A stretch of 50,399 bases of DNA from JBDSSS01 sp039928615. GTDB lineage: Bacteria; Actinomycetota; Actinomycetes; Actinomycetales; Dermatophilaceae. The notes below the pieces were generated by a model. That model saw nothing but the letters and a program-made list of their open reading frames with translations. It ran no database searches and was not told the origin of the DNA. Every line of letters begins with the position of its first letter. Position 1 is the first letter of the stretch. Made by a program: the position numbers and the translations under genes. Of this stretch, positions 1 through 8,127 are shown piece after piece. The stretch covers positions 1-50,399 of the forward strand of contig JBDSSS010000018.1 in the NCBI GenBank assembly GCA_039928615.1. Reading direction: 5' to 3'.

Positions 1-733
1 GCAGCGCGAGCACGGCGAGCCCGAGCAGGACCACCCCGACGGGGTCGAGGTCGAGGCGGGAGCGGCTGGAGCTCTCCGGCGGGGCCGGGAGCCAGAGCCG
101 GGCCAGCACGACGGCGCCGACGGCGACCGGGAGGTTGACGAAGAAGATCCAGCGCCACCCGACCTCGACCCCGAGCGCGCTGATGATGGTGCCGCCGACG
201 ATGGGTCCGATCGCGGTGGAGAGTCCGATCGTCGTGCCGAGCATCCCGAACGCCCGACCGCGCTCCTTGCCGGTGAAGAGCTCCTGGATGAGCCCGGAGA
301 CCTGGGGGTTGAGGATGCCGCCGGCGGCCCCCTGCACGAGTCGGGCCACGACGAGCAGGAACGCGGTCGGGGCGAGGCCGCAGGCGAGGCTCGACAGACC
401 GAAGAGGAGCACCCCGATGATGAACACGGTCCGGCGGCCGATCGCGTCACCGATCCGCCCGGCGGGCACGAGGGTCAGGCCGAAGGTGAGGGCGTATCCG
501 GAGACGACCCACTGGAGGTCGCTCGGCGTCGCGTCGATGCCGGTCTGGATGGAGGGGAGCGCGACGTTGACGATGCTCACGTCGAGCAGCGTCATGAAGC
601 CGGCGACGAGACAGACCGTCAGCGCCTTCCACCGTCGAGGGTCGGGAGCCGACTCCGGTGGCCTGGCGGACCCCTCAGTGGTCTGCTGCTGGGGGGTGTC
701 GGCGCCGTCGGCAGCGGTGGTGGTGTCGCTCAC
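1..733 (-). CDS. MFS drug transporter, DHA2 (EmrB/QacA-like), partial
   Basis: This is the N-terminal 244 residues of a membrane exporter; the 3' end lies beyond the window edge. Translating from GTG at 733 gives a polar N-terminus of about 30 residues, then a first membrane segment followed by the DHA2 signature LLDVSIVNVALPSI. The cytoplasmic loop GRIGDAIGRR and a later PAxGG-type helix are typical of 14-TM proton-driven drug exporters. CAGAAT lies 6 nt before the start, so a leaderless transcript is possible. The zinc-finger gene upstream ends 57 bp away in the same direction and may be co-transcribed. The substrate cannot be told from the sequence. Family call is secure. Confidence 0.88.
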   Translation of the reverse strand, partial: MSDTTTAADGADTPQQQTTEGSARPPESAPDPRRWKALTVCLVAGFMTLLDVSIVNVALPSIQTGIDATPSDLQWVVSGYALTFGLTLVPAGRIGDAIGRRTVFIIGVLLFGLSSLACGLAPTAFLLVVARLVQGAAGGILNPQVSGLIQELFTGKERGRAFGMLGTTIGLSTAIGPIVGGTIISALGVEVGWRWIFFVNLPVAVGAVVLARLWLPAPPESSSRSRLDLDPVGVVLLGLAVLAL

Positions 734-790
734 TCGACGATTCTGCCCCGGCGGGGGACGCCGCGCACCGGCGCCCCAGCCGGGCCGGTG

Positions 791-1156
791 TCACTGGTGC
801 AGCTGGGTCGTCCAGTCGGCCGGGACGCGGCCCCACGGGCCGGGGACGGGCTGGTCGTCCGGGTGGGCTCCGGGCTCGGCCAGCTCCGGGCCCCCCGACA
901 TGCGCTGGGTCCCGAAGTCCCAGAACCAGTCCTCACCGGGCTCGAAGCTCTGCATCACGCGGTGACCGCTCAGAGCGTAGTGGCCCGAGGCGTGCTGGGA
1001 CGGCGACGAGTCGCAACAGCCGACGTGGCCGCAGGCGGCGCAGCGGCGCAGGTGGAACCACCAGCCCTGGGGCGTCTGCTCGTCGCAGTCCACGCATCCG
1101 GTGCCACTGGGTGTGGCCGTCGTGTCGATCGCGTCGTCCGGGTGCTCGTCGCTCAT
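791..1156 (-). CDS. UBP-type zinc finger domain protein
   Basis: A 121-residue protein that is almost entirely one ZnF-UBP domain. CVDC, then CAACGHVGCCD, then HASGHYALSGH and the closing FEPGEDWFWD follow the Cys/His order of the fold that in eukaryotes binds the free C-terminus of ubiquitin. ATG at 1156 was preferred over the ATG at 1183 because GAGGGAG sits just before it. Actinobacteria lack ubiquitin, so the ligand is unknown. It lies immediately upstream of an MFS exporter on the same strand, which suggests a regulatory or sensing role for transport (inference). Confidence 0.85.
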   Translation of the reverse strand: MSDEHPDDAIDTTATPSGTGCVDCDEQTPQGWWFHLRRCAACGHVGCCDSSPSQHASGHYALSGHRVMQSFEPGEDWFWDFGTQRMSGGPELAEPGAHPDDQPVPGPWGRVPADWTTQLHQ

Positions 1157-1354
1157 GGTGACTCCCTCTCGTGGCCGCGGCATCGTGCGCGCGCCCGCCT
1201 CGATGACCAGTCAACTCCACCCGGCGGCCGGCCGGAAGCGAAGGACCTGGTCCACGAGTGGCTTCTCGCGTGGTGGACTGGGAGCCCACGGGGTCAGCAG
1301 GTCGACCCGAGCTGTCCGGTCGACGGTCACCCCACGACGAGCGAGGACGACCCG

Positions 1355-1756
1355 ATGAGCAGCTTCACCATCACGACCACGGTCAGCGAGACCTACGACG
1401 ACACCGTCACGGCGGTACGTGCAGCCCTTAAGGACCAGGGCTTCGGCATCCTGACGGAGATCGACCTCAAGGCGGTCCTCAAGGAGAAGCTCGACGTCGA
1501 CATCGACCCCCAGGTGATCCTCGGGGCGTGCCGACCCCCACTGGCCTACGAGGCAATCCGGGTCGATCCGTCGATCGCGTCGGTCTTGCCGTGCAACGTC
1601 GTCGTCCGCGCCCTCGACGAGCAGACGTGCCTCGTGGAGGCTTTCGACCCGGACGCGATGATGGGCCTGTCCGACAGCCCGGCCCTCGCGACGGTGTCGG
1701 CCGATGCCCGAGAGCGCCTCGTGGCCGCGTTCGCGGCGCTCGACGGCCCGCGGTGA
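1355..1756 (+). CDS. DUF302 domain protein
   Basis: A 133-residue soluble protein of the DUF302 family. The core reads as a beta strand and helix with QGFGILTEIDLKAVLKEKLDVD, followed by ILGACRPPLAYEAI and LPCNVVVRA, which are the conserved family blocks. No signal peptide or membrane segment is visible. ATG at 1355 was chosen because the family starts here; GAGGAC lies about 7 nt upstream. The response regulator starts 21 bp downstream, so the two may share a transcript. DUF302 proteins have no established biochemical role; they are often near stress or metal-related genes, which is association only. Confidence 0.85.
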   Translation: MSSFTITTTVSETYDDTVTAVRAALKDQGFGILTEIDLKAVLKEKLDVDIDPQVILGACRPPLAYEAIRVDPSIASVLPCNVVVRALDEQTCLVEAFDPDAMMGLSDSPALATVSADARERLVAAFAALDGPR

Positions 1757-1777
1757 CCGGGCGGGCCGGATAGTCCG

Positions 1778-2551
1778 GTGGCCGACCGCATCCTCGTCGT
1801 CGACGACGAGCCGAAGATCCGCACGGTGCTCCGGGCCTACCTCGAGGCGGATGGCTTCGAGGTGCTCGAGGCCGGGACGGGGGAGGCTGCCGTCGCCGCG
1901 GTGACGGCGGCGGACGACGGGACGGTGCTGGTGCTGCTCGACATCGGGCTCCCGGACGTCGACGGGCTCGAGGTCCTGCGGCGCATCCGCGCGCGTCGGG
2001 ACCTGCCGGTCATCCTCGTGACGGCGCGAGCGGAGGAGCTGGACACCATCATCGGTCTGCGCGTCGGGGCCGATGACTACGTGACCAAGCCCTTCAGCCC
2101 CCGCGAGGTGGTGGCGCGGGTGCACTCCGTGCTGCGACGGGCTCGTCCGCCCGCCTCGGGAGCGGGGCCGGGGGAGTCGTCCTCGCCGGTCGCGCCGGAG
2201 GCGGTGAGCGAACCCGAGGAGGTGCTGGACTTCGACCGCCTCGTCATCGACATCGGCCGCCGGGAGATCCGGCGGTTGGCGGGCCAGATGTGGTCCCCGG
2301 TCGAGCTCTCCAGCCTGGAGTTCGACCTCCTCGTGGCCCTGGCGAGCAACCCCGGCCGCGTGTACTCCCGCGCGCAGCTGCTCGAGAAGGTCTGGGGATA
2401 CGACTTCTACGGTGACGAGCGGGTCGTCGACGTTCACGTCGCCAGCATGCGCCGGGCGGTCGGCGACGACGCGACCCGGCCGTCGGTCATCGGCACCGTC
2501 CGGGGGGTCGGCTACAAGTTCCTGCTGCCGTCGAGGGGAGGTGCCCGGTGA
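1778..2551 (+). CDS. OmpR/PhoB-family response regulator
   Basis: A 257-residue two-domain regulator. The receiver domain (about 4-120) has the acidic pair DDE at 9-11, the phospho-acceptor Asp55 in LVLLDIGLPD, a conserved Thr in VTAR and Lys in VTKPFSPRE. A proline/serine/glutamate-rich linker of about 35 residues leads to a C-terminal winged helix (about 155-252) ending VRGVGYKF, typical of OmpR-type DNA binders. The start is GTG. Its stop overlaps the kinase start (GTGA), so the pair is translationally coupled. A direct repeat GTGAAG-N5-GTGAAG upstream of the neighbouring DUF2202 gene is a candidate target. Confidence 0.95.
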   Translation: MADRILVVDDEPKIRTVLRAYLEADGFEVLEAGTGEAAVAAVTAADDGTVLVLLDIGLPDVDGLEVLRRIRARRDLPVILVTARAEELDTIIGLRVGADDYVTKPFSPREVVARVHSVLRRARPPASGAGPGESSSPVAPEAVSEPEEVLDFDRLVIDIGRREIRRLAGQMWSPVELSSLEFDLLVALASNPGRVYSRAQLLEKVWGYDFYGDERVVDVHVASMRRAVGDDATRPSVIGTVRGVGYKFLLPSRGGAR

Positions 2552-3684
2552 ACCGGCTCGTGACCCGACTCGTCCTGTCGCACCTGCTCGTCGCCCTCGT
2601 CGGCGCGAGCGTGACCTTCCTCGTCGTCCGCCAGCTCGCCCCGGCGATCTTCGACGAGAGTCTGCGCCTCGGCGCCCAGATGGGTGGCCGCCAGGGCCAG
2701 ATGGACCCGGCGACCACCGGCGACCTCCGCGCGCAGGTGGGGGACGCGGTCAACCGGGCGCTGCTCGTGGGCGCGCTCGTCGGCCTCGTCGTGGCAACGG
2801 CATTCGGGGTGATCGCCTCGAGGCGCCTGCTCCGGCCGATCGGCGCGATCCGGGCAGCGGCGAGGAGGCTCGCGACGGGGCGCTACGACGCGGTCGTCCC
2901 GGTCCCCGTCGAGCGAGAGCTGGCCGAGCTGGCTGGCGACGTCAACACCCTCGCCGGGGCCCTGGCCACCACGGAAACTCGCCGGACGCGGTTGATGGCC
3001 GAGGTCGCCCACGAGATGCGCACCCCGCTGACGGTCGTGCACGCCAACCTCGAGGGGATGATCGACGGGGTCGTGCCGACGTCGGCGGAGCAGCTCGGCT
3101 CCGTCGAGGCCGAGGTGAGCCGGCTGGGGCGGCTCGTCGACGACCTGTCGGCGCTGTCGCGGGTGTCGGAGGGTGCGGCCTCTCTCGAGCTGCAGACCGT
3201 CGACCTCGCGGTCGTCCTGCGATCAGCCGCGTCACGCCTCGAGCCCCAGGCCGACGACGCCGGCCTCACGCTCGGGGTCGAGCCGCGGGAGGAGGTCGCG
3301 TCCACCGATGACCCGCTCCTGGTCAGGGCTGACCCGGACCGCCTCGCCCAGGTCGTGACCAACCTCGTCGGCAACGCGATCAGGGCCACCCCCGAGGGTG
3401 GCAGCGTGACCGTGCGCCTCCGACGCGAAGGTCTGCAGGCTGTGGCCGAGGTGGCCGACACCGGGGTCGGCATCGACGAGGCCGACCTCGAGCGGGTGTT
3501 CGAGCGGTTCGTCCGCCTCGGGGACCCGACCTCGGTCCCCGGCGCAGGTCGCGCGCGTGGCAGCGGGATCGGGCTGACCATCGCCCGGGCGCTCGTCGAG
3601 GCACAGGGCGGCACCCTCGAAGCCACGTCGGCAGGCTCGGGGAGGGGCGCAACGTTCACGATGCGTCTCCCTCTGCAGCGCTGA
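2548..3684 (+). CDS. Sensor histidine kinase
   Basis: A 378-residue membrane kinase partnered with the preceding regulator. TM1 spans about residues 5-28 and TM2 about 70-90, leaving a short extracytoplasmic loop of about 40 residues, so the signal may be sensed in or near the membrane. A HAMP segment follows (about 91-142), then the H-box VAHEMRTPL with His155. The ATPase domain has the N-box LVGNAIRATPEGG, G1 DTGVGID, the F-box ERFVR and G2 GSGIGLTIAR. All catalytic motifs are present. It overlaps the regulator by 4 bp. The stimulus is unknown. Confidence 0.95.
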   Translation: MNRLVTRLVLSHLLVALVGASVTFLVVRQLAPAIFDESLRLGAQMGGRQGQMDPATTGDLRAQVGDAVNRALLVGALVGLVVATAFGVIASRRLLRPIGAIRAAARRLATGRYDAVVPVPVERELAELAGDVNTLAGALATTETRRTRLMAEVAHEMRTPLTVVHANLEGMIDGVVPTSAEQLGSVEAEVSRLGRLVDDLSALSRVSEGAASLELQTVDLAVVLRSAASRLEPQADDAGLTLGVEPREEVASTDDPLLVRADPDRLAQVVTNLVGNAIRATPEGGSVTVRLRREGLQAVAEVADTGVGIDEADLERVFERFVRLGDPTSVPGAGRARGSGIGLTIARALVEAQGGTLEATSAGSGRGATFTMRLPLQR

Positions 3685-3715
3685 CGTGGCGCCGAGGGTG
3701 GTGCACACCTGGTGA

Positions 3716-4468
3716 TCAACGGATCCTGCAGGTGCCGTCGCCGCCACCCGCGCCGGTACCCCGCTGCATGCCGGCACCAGCGGAACCGGTTGCGGGAGTG
3801 ACGGACCGGCCCTGACGACCTGCGCCCTGGCGCATCCCGTCCTGCGCTCCCGTCGCGCCCGTCCTGCCGGCGCCGAGGGTCTGGCCGGAGGCCGCCGCCT
3901 CGAAGGCCGCGAGGTGGTGCTCAGAGGCAGCACGCAGGGCGGTCAGCACCCGTCGGGCATCCGCCAGGGTCGTGGAGGTGATCGCGGTCGTGAGATCGGC
4001 GATGTCTCGCTGCTCGAGCTCGATGCCCACCTGGTAGGCCTCGTCGAGCGAGGTGAGGCCGCGAGCGAGCCAGCCGTCGTAGAGCGACTGGATGGCCGGG
4101 TCTGCGTAGGTCCCGGCCGCGAGTCCGGCTGAGGGGTCGGTGATCCCGTGAGCGGTGAGCAGGTCACCGATCCGCGTCCAGTGCGTCTGCTCGCTCTGGG
4201 TGATCATCGCGAACGGTGCGGCGCCGTCGTAGGTGTCGGCCAGCGACTGGTAGAGGTCGCGTGCCATCCGCTCCTCCTCGCGGTTGAAGGCGAGCGTCGC
4301 GGCGTCGCTCGTGGTCTGGGCGGCCACGACGGTGGCTCCCGTCAACGGCGCGGCTGCGCCGTTCTGAGCCATCGCGATGCCCATGGTGCCGGTCAGGGTC
4401 AGGCCGGCGAGGACCGCGGCGATGCTGCGCCGCGTGGTGACGTGTGCTCGGATCTGGTTGGTGTTCAT
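3716..4468 (-). CDS. Secreted DUF2202 (ferritin-like) protein
   Basis: A 250-residue exported protein. The N-terminus has TTRRS, a hydrophobic stretch and an alanine-rich cleavage region ending near AMAQNGAAA. Residues about 58-195 form the DUF2202 helical bundle: FNREEERMARDLYQSLAD, then SEQTHWTRIGDLL, then ELEQRDIADL and a final SEHHLAAFEAA. The Glu/His pattern matches ferritin-like metal-binding helices. The C-terminal 55 residues are Gly/Ala/Arg/Thr rich and low complexity. GGGAGA precedes the ATG. It is convergent with the two-component pair, 31 bp away, and may be its target. Enzymatic activity is not established for the family. Confidence 0.88.
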   Translation of the reverse strand: MNTNQIRAHVTTRRSIAAVLAGLTLTGTMGIAMAQNGAAAPLTGATVVAAQTTSDAATLAFNREEERMARDLYQSLADTYDGAAPFAMITQSEQTHWTRIGDLLTAHGITDPSAGLAAGTYADPAIQSLYDGWLARGLTSLDEAYQVGIELEQRDIADLTTAITSTTLADARRVLTALRAASEHHLAAFEAAASGQTLGAGRTGATGAQDGMRQGAGRQGRSVTPATGSAGAGMQRGTGAGGGDGTCRIR

Positions 4469-4564
4469 GGTGATCTCCCGTCAACGAGGCCCGTGGGCCG
4501 AGGCTCCGTCTGGGGCCTTACTTCAAGTTGACTGCACCGGTGTGAGGGCTCTGCGTGCGAGCGT

Positions 4565-4581
4565 GTGAAGCCTCCGTGAAG
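4565..4581. promoter_or_regulatory. Direct repeat, candidate response-regulator site
   Basis: GTGAAG occurs at 4565-4570 and again at 4576-4581, an 11-bp period typical of OmpR-family half-sites. It lies about 100 bp upstream of the DUF2202 start. Assignment to the adjacent regulator is inference. Confidence 0.35.
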
Positions 4582-4654
4582 CTCGGTCGGGCTGGGCCGG
4601 TCGCGATGCCAGTGGATGTCCGACAACAAGAGCGGCTTGCGCCCACGACGAGTG

Positions 4655-5335
4655 CTACTCGTCGTGGGCGAGTGAGCGAGCGAGGCCCTCGAGGATGAGG
4701 GTGAGTCCGAACTCGAACTCGTCACCGAAGTCGTATCCGGGCTTCAGCACGTGCTCGGTGGTCAGCTCCATCAGGTGCGGGTAGTCACCGGCCCGGAAGT
4801 GCCCGGTGATCTCCTGCGCCACGTCGGCCATGTCCTGTCCGCTCGTCGCGGCGAGGCTCGACTCCTGCAGGGCGAACCCGTAGACGTAGGAGTCGAGGAG
4901 GGCATACGCGTGGGCCGCCATCCCGATGGAGAAGCCGGCTCCGCGCAGGCACCCGATGACGGCATCGTGGTGGGCCAGGGTCGCGGCACCGGGGTGGGTG
5001 CGGGACTCCATCAGCGGAGTCGCCCACGGGTGCCGTGCGAGGACGGAGCGAGCCGAGCGGGCCCGGTGCCGCATCCCCTCCGCCCAGTCCGTGCCGGTCG
5101 GCGGGAGGTCGATCTCGGCGAAGACCCGGTCGACCATCCCGTCGATGATCGCGTCCTTGTTGGGCACGTGGTGGTAGATCGTCATCGGCTTGGCGTCGAT
5201 GGCCGCGGCCAGGTTGCGGATGGTCAGGGCCGTGATCCCGTCCTGGTCCGCGAGGGCGACGGCGCCGTCGAGCACGCGGTCGCGGCTCATCGCCGTCCGT
5301 CCGCCCTCGTTCATGTCCCGGTCCCGTGGCGCCAC
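4655..5335 (-). CDS. TetR-family transcriptional regulator
   Basis: A 226-residue repressor-type protein. The N-terminal HTH is clear: ALTIRNLAAAIDAKPMTIYHHVPNKDAIID. The rest resembles the TetR C-terminal ligand-binding domain (TetR_C_1 type) with RHPWATPLMES and a long helical region. GTG at 5335 was chosen because GGAGGAGG lies 5-6 nt upstream; ATGs at about 5314 and 5290 are alternatives that leave the HTH intact. It is divergent from a medium-chain dehydrogenase, and two identical-arm palindromes between the genes are its likely operators, so it should repress both that gene and itself. The inducer is unknown. Confidence 0.92.
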   Translation of the reverse strand: MAPRDRDMNEGGRTAMSRDRVLDGAVALADQDGITALTIRNLAAAIDAKPMTIYHHVPNKDAIIDGMVDRVFAEIDLPPTGTDWAEGMRHRARSARSVLARHPWATPLMESRTHPGAATLAHHDAVIGCLRGAGFSIGMAAHAYALLDSYVYGFALQESSLAATSGQDMADVAQEITGHFRAGDYPHLMELTTEHVLKPGYDFGDEFEFGLTLILEGLARSLAHDE

Positions 5336-5359
5336 CGGCGTCCTCCTCCGTCGTTGTCC

Positions 5360-5389
5360 TTGACCTCTCGTACAGTGTACGGCTACCGT
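5360..5389 (+). promoter_or_regulatory. Candidate promoter of the dehydrogenase gene
   Basis: TTGACC at 5360-5365 and TACCGT at 5384-5389 are spaced 18 bp. The first palindrome (5369-5381) lies in the spacer, where a bound repressor would block RNA polymerase. The boxes are imperfect. Confidence 0.4.
5369..5381. promoter_or_regulatory. TetR operator 1
   Basis: CGTACAGTGTACG, with perfect 5-bp arms CGTAC/GTACG around a 3-bp centre. It shares exact arms with the second site 25 bp away, in the intergenic region between tetR and its divergent neighbour. Confidence 0.75.
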
Positions 5390-5393
5390 CGGA

Positions 5394-5406
5394 CGTACTA
5401 AGTACG
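5394..5406. promoter_or_regulatory. TetR operator 2
   Basis: CGTACTAAGTACG, with the same arms as operator 1. Centre-to-centre distance is 25 bp, between two and two and a half helical turns, allowing two dimers. On the minus strand it overlaps a plausible -35 of the tetR gene. Confidence 0.75.
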
Positions 5407-5444
5407 AGGAACAATGACTGCCGATCTCGACGAAAGCCACCGCC

Positions 5445-6488
5445 ATGACCCGCACGAGCACCCGCCCCGCACCGACCCTCCGGACGATGGACGCGATCGT
5501 CCAGGACCGGTTCGGCGCCGCCGACGTCCTCGAGATCGCGACGGTCGAGCGACCGACCCCGGGGGAGGGTGAGGTCCTCCTCGAGGTGCACGCCGCCGGC
5601 ATCGACCGCGGTACCGAGCACCTCATGACGGGGCTGCCCTACCTCGTCCGGCTCGCCGGCTACGGCGTCACCAGGCCCAGGAGCCGGGTGCCGGGCTTCG
5701 ACGTCGCCGGGGTCGTCGTCGGGGTCGGCGCCGGCGTGGACCGCTTCACCCTTGGCGACGAGGTCTTCGGCATCGCCGCCGGGTCGTTCGCCGAGTACGC
5801 CACGGCCGCGCAGGACACGCTGGCCCTCAAGCCCGCCGGGGTCAGCTTCGAGCAGGCCGCCGTCGCGGGGATCTCGGGGATGACGGCCCTCAAGGCTCTC
5901 ACCGTCACCTCGACGGTGCAGCCCGGGCAGCGCGTGCTGGTGCTCGGCGCGTCGGGTGGGGTCGGGACGTATGCCGTCCAGCTCGCGAAGGTCTTCGGCG
6001 CCCACGTGACGGGGGTGGCCAGCACCGCAAAGCTCGAGCTGGTCCGCGCTCTCGGTGCTGACGAGGTCATCGACTACACCGTCACCGACTTCACAGACCT
6101 CGACGGTGCCGACGCCCGCTACGACCTCATCCTCGACATCGGAGGACGCAGCAGCATCTCGCGGCTGCGGCGCGCTCTCGCCGCGCACGGCACGCTCGTC
6201 ATCGTGGGCGGCGAGGGCGGCAACCGTGTCACCGGAGGGATCGGTCGCCAGCTCCGGGCGATGGTGCTCTCCCGTCTGGTCGACCAGAGGCTCACGGCGG
6301 TGATGAGCACCGAGCACTACACGTATCTCGACCAGCTGGCCGAGCACCTCGCGTCGGGTCGGGTCGTGTCCGTCGTCGGCCAGCGGTTCGAGCTCGCCGA
6401 CGTCCCCGAGGCGATGCGACAGCTCGCGTCCGGTCGGTCGGCCGGCAAGACGGTCGTCACGGTCCGCCCCGACGCCCCCACCGGCTGA
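5445..6488 (+). CDS. NAD(P)-dependent medium-chain dehydrogenase/quinone reductase-like
   Basis: A 347-residue MDR-superfamily oxidoreductase. After about 14 leading residues comes the GroES-like domain (MDAIVQDRFGAADVLEI, VLLEVHAAGIDRGT, PGFDVAGVVVGVGAGV), then the Rossmann domain with VLVLGASGGVGTYAVQLAK and GADEVIDY. The cysteine/histidine ligands of the catalytic zinc are absent, so it belongs to the zinc-independent quinone-oxidoreductase branch rather than zinc alcohol dehydrogenases. The TetR neighbour and twin operators indicate induction by a small molecule. No strong RBS precedes ATG 5445; the internal ATG at 5487 (MDAIVQ) is an alternative start. Substrate unknown. Confidence 0.88.
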   Translation: MTRTSTRPAPTLRTMDAIVQDRFGAADVLEIATVERPTPGEGEVLLEVHAAGIDRGTEHLMTGLPYLVRLAGYGVTRPRSRVPGFDVAGVVVGVGAGVDRFTLGDEVFGIAAGSFAEYATAAQDTLALKPAGVSFEQAAVAGISGMTALKALTVTSTVQPGQRVLVLGASGGVGTYAVQLAKVFGAHVTGVASTAKLELVRALGADEVIDYTVTDFTDLDGADARYDLILDIGGRSSISRLRRALAAHGTLVIVGGEGGNRVTGGIGRQLRAMVLSRLVDQRLTAVMSTEHYTYLDQLAEHLASGRVVSVVGQRFELADVPEAMRQLASGRSAGKTVVTVRPDAPTG

Positions 6489-6518
6489 GCGCGCCCCGTC
6501 TCGACGCCGACACGACGT

Positions 6519-6569
6519 CGGCGGCCGACACCGCTCGACGTCGATGGACGTCGTGCGGGTCGGCCGCCG
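6519..6569. terminator. Bidirectional terminator hairpin
   Basis: CGGCGGCCGAC (6519-6529) pairs with GTCGGCCGCCG (6559-6569), and an inner CGACGTC/GACGTCG pair (6536-6542 / 6547-6553) closes the loop. It lies between the convergent dehydrogenase and glnA. No T-tract, as is usual in such GC-rich genomes. Confidence 0.6.
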
Positions 6570-6605
6570 TGGTCACGCTCGTGACCGGGGGAGGAGCTCC
6601 CTCGA

Positions 6606-8030
6606 TCAGAGGTCGTAGTACATCTCGAACTCGTGCGGGTGCGGACGGAAGCGGATCGGGTCCACCTCGTTCTTCCGCTTGTACTCGATCCACGTCGCGA
6701 CGAGGTCCTCGGTGAAGACCCCACCCTCGAGCAGGTACTCGTGGTCGGCCTCGAGCGCGTCGAGGACGGCCGGCAGCGAGCCGGGGACCTGCTCGATCGC
6801 CGCGTGCTCCTCGGGCGGCAGCTCGTAGAGGTCCTTGTCGACCGGCTCCGGGGGCTCGATCCGGTTCTTGATCCCGTCGAGGCCGGCCATCAGCTGCGCC
6901 GCGAAGCACAGGTAGGGGTTGGCCGACGGGTCCGGCACGCGGAACTCGATGCGCTTGGCCTTGGCCGACGTCCCCGTGATCGGGATGCGGACGCACGCCG
7001 AGCGATTGCGGGCGGAGTAGACCAGATTGACCGGGGCCTCGTAGCCGGGGACCAGGCGGTGGTAGGAGTTGACCGTCGGGTTGGTGAAGGCGAGCAGCGA
7101 CGGGGCGTGCTTGAGCAGGCCACCGATGTACCAGCGGGCGAGGTCGGACAGACCGCCGTAGCCGCGCTCGTCGTAGAAGAGCGGCTCGCCGTCCTTCCAC
7201 AGGGACTGGTGGGTGTGCATGCCCGAGCCGTTGTCACCGAAGATGGGCTTGGGCATGAACGTGGCGCTGTGGCCCTCGGCCCAGGCGCGGTTCTTGACGA
7301 CGTACTTGAACTTCATCAGGTCATCACCCGAGTGCAGCAGGGTGTTGAACCGGTAGTTGATCTCCATCTGACCGGCGGTGCCGACCTCGTGGTGGCTGCG
7401 CTCGACGTTGAGACCGACCTCCTTCAGCTCGAGGCAGATCTTGTCGCGGAAGTCGGCGAAGTGGTCGACCGGCGAGACGGGGAAGTAGCCACCCTTGAAG
7501 CGGGTCTTGTACCCGAGGTTGCCACCCTCCTCCTCGCGGCCGGAGTTCCACGCGGCCTCGACGGAGTCGATGTAGTAGTAGCTCGCGTTGGCCTTGGTCT
7601 CGAAGCGCACGTCGTCGAAGATGTAGAACTCCGCCTCCGCCCCGAAGTACGCCGTGTCGGCGATGCCGGTGGACTTGAGGTACTCCTCGGCCTTCGACGC
7701 GATGTTGCGCGGGTCGCGGCTGTAGCGCTCGTCCGTGAAGGGGTCGAGGATGGAGAAGTTCATGACCAGCGTCTTCTCGGCGCGGTAGGGGTCGATGAAC
7801 GCGGTCGCAGGGTCCGGCACGAGCTTCATGTCGGACTCGTGGATGGCCTGGAAGCCGCGGATCGAGGATCCGTCGAACATCTGGCCGACCGTGAAGAAGT
7901 CCTCGTCCACCGACTCGGCGGGCACGTTGAAGTGCTGCATGACGCCGGGCAGGTCACAGAAACGAATGTCGACGAACTTGACGTCCTCGTCCTTGATGTA
8001 GCTGAGGACCTCGTCAGCTGAGCTGAACAT
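6606..8030 (-). CDS. glnA: Type I glutamine synthetase
   Basis: A 474-residue enzyme that makes glutamine from glutamate, ammonia and ATP, the main ammonium-assimilation step. It has the N-terminal beta-grasp domain, FDGSSIRGFQAIHESDM, FGAEAEFYIFDDVRF, NGSGMHTHQSLW and NPTVNSYHRLVPG of the catalytic core. The adenylylation loop is intact: Tyr402 in DKDLYELPPEE, so GlnE control is expected (GSI-beta type). AGGAGG precedes the ATG. A complete GlnR box lies about 100-135 bp upstream with a TAGGGT -10 next to it. The gene is monocistronic: convergent with the dehydrogenase and divergent from the RDD gene. Confidence 0.98.
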   Translation of the reverse strand: MFSSADEVLSYIKDEDVKFVDIRFCDLPGVMQHFNVPAESVDEDFFTVGQMFDGSSIRGFQAIHESDMKLVPDPATAFIDPYRAEKTLVMNFSILDPFTDERYSRDPRNIASKAEEYLKSTGIADTAYFGAEAEFYIFDDVRFETKANASYYYIDSVEAAWNSGREEEGGNLGYKTRFKGGYFPVSPVDHFADFRDKICLELKEVGLNVERSHHEVGTAGQMEINYRFNTLLHSGDDLMKFKYVVKNRAWAEGHSATFMPKPIFGDNGSGMHTHQSLWKDGEPLFYDERGYGGLSDLARWYIGGLLKHAPSLLAFTNPTVNSYHRLVPGYEAPVNLVYSARNRSACVRIPITGTSAKAKRIEFRVPDPSANPYLCFAAQLMAGLDGIKNRIEPPEPVDKDLYELPPEEHAAIEQVPGSLPAVLDALEADHEYLLEGGVFTEDLVATWIEYKRKNEVDPIRFRPHPHEFEMYYDL

Positions 8031-8111
8031 CCAACCTCCTGATGTGGGGCGAGAGCGCCACCCGGTCCCGGCATGCGGATAGGGGGCAACGACCTCGTGT
8101 TGTCGGTTCTG

Positions 8112-8117
8112 ACCCTA
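8112..8117 (-). promoter_or_regulatory. glnA -10 box
   Basis: TAGGGT on the minus strand, 10 bp downstream of the GlnR box, places the transcript start near 8105 and gives a leader of roughly 70 nt. The GlnR box covers the -35 region, as expected for an activated promoter. Confidence 0.55.
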
Positions 8118-8127
8118 GCGGCCCGGG

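Noticed and set aside
5414..5570. A short frame starting ATG 5414 with a good GAGGAA before it
   Set aside because: About 50 residues, out of frame with the dehydrogenase and of shadow-like composition; it could be a leader peptide but nothing supports it.
5445..6488. Zinc-dependent alcohol dehydrogenase
   Set aside because: The Cys/His catalytic zinc ligands and the four-Cys structural zinc site are absent.
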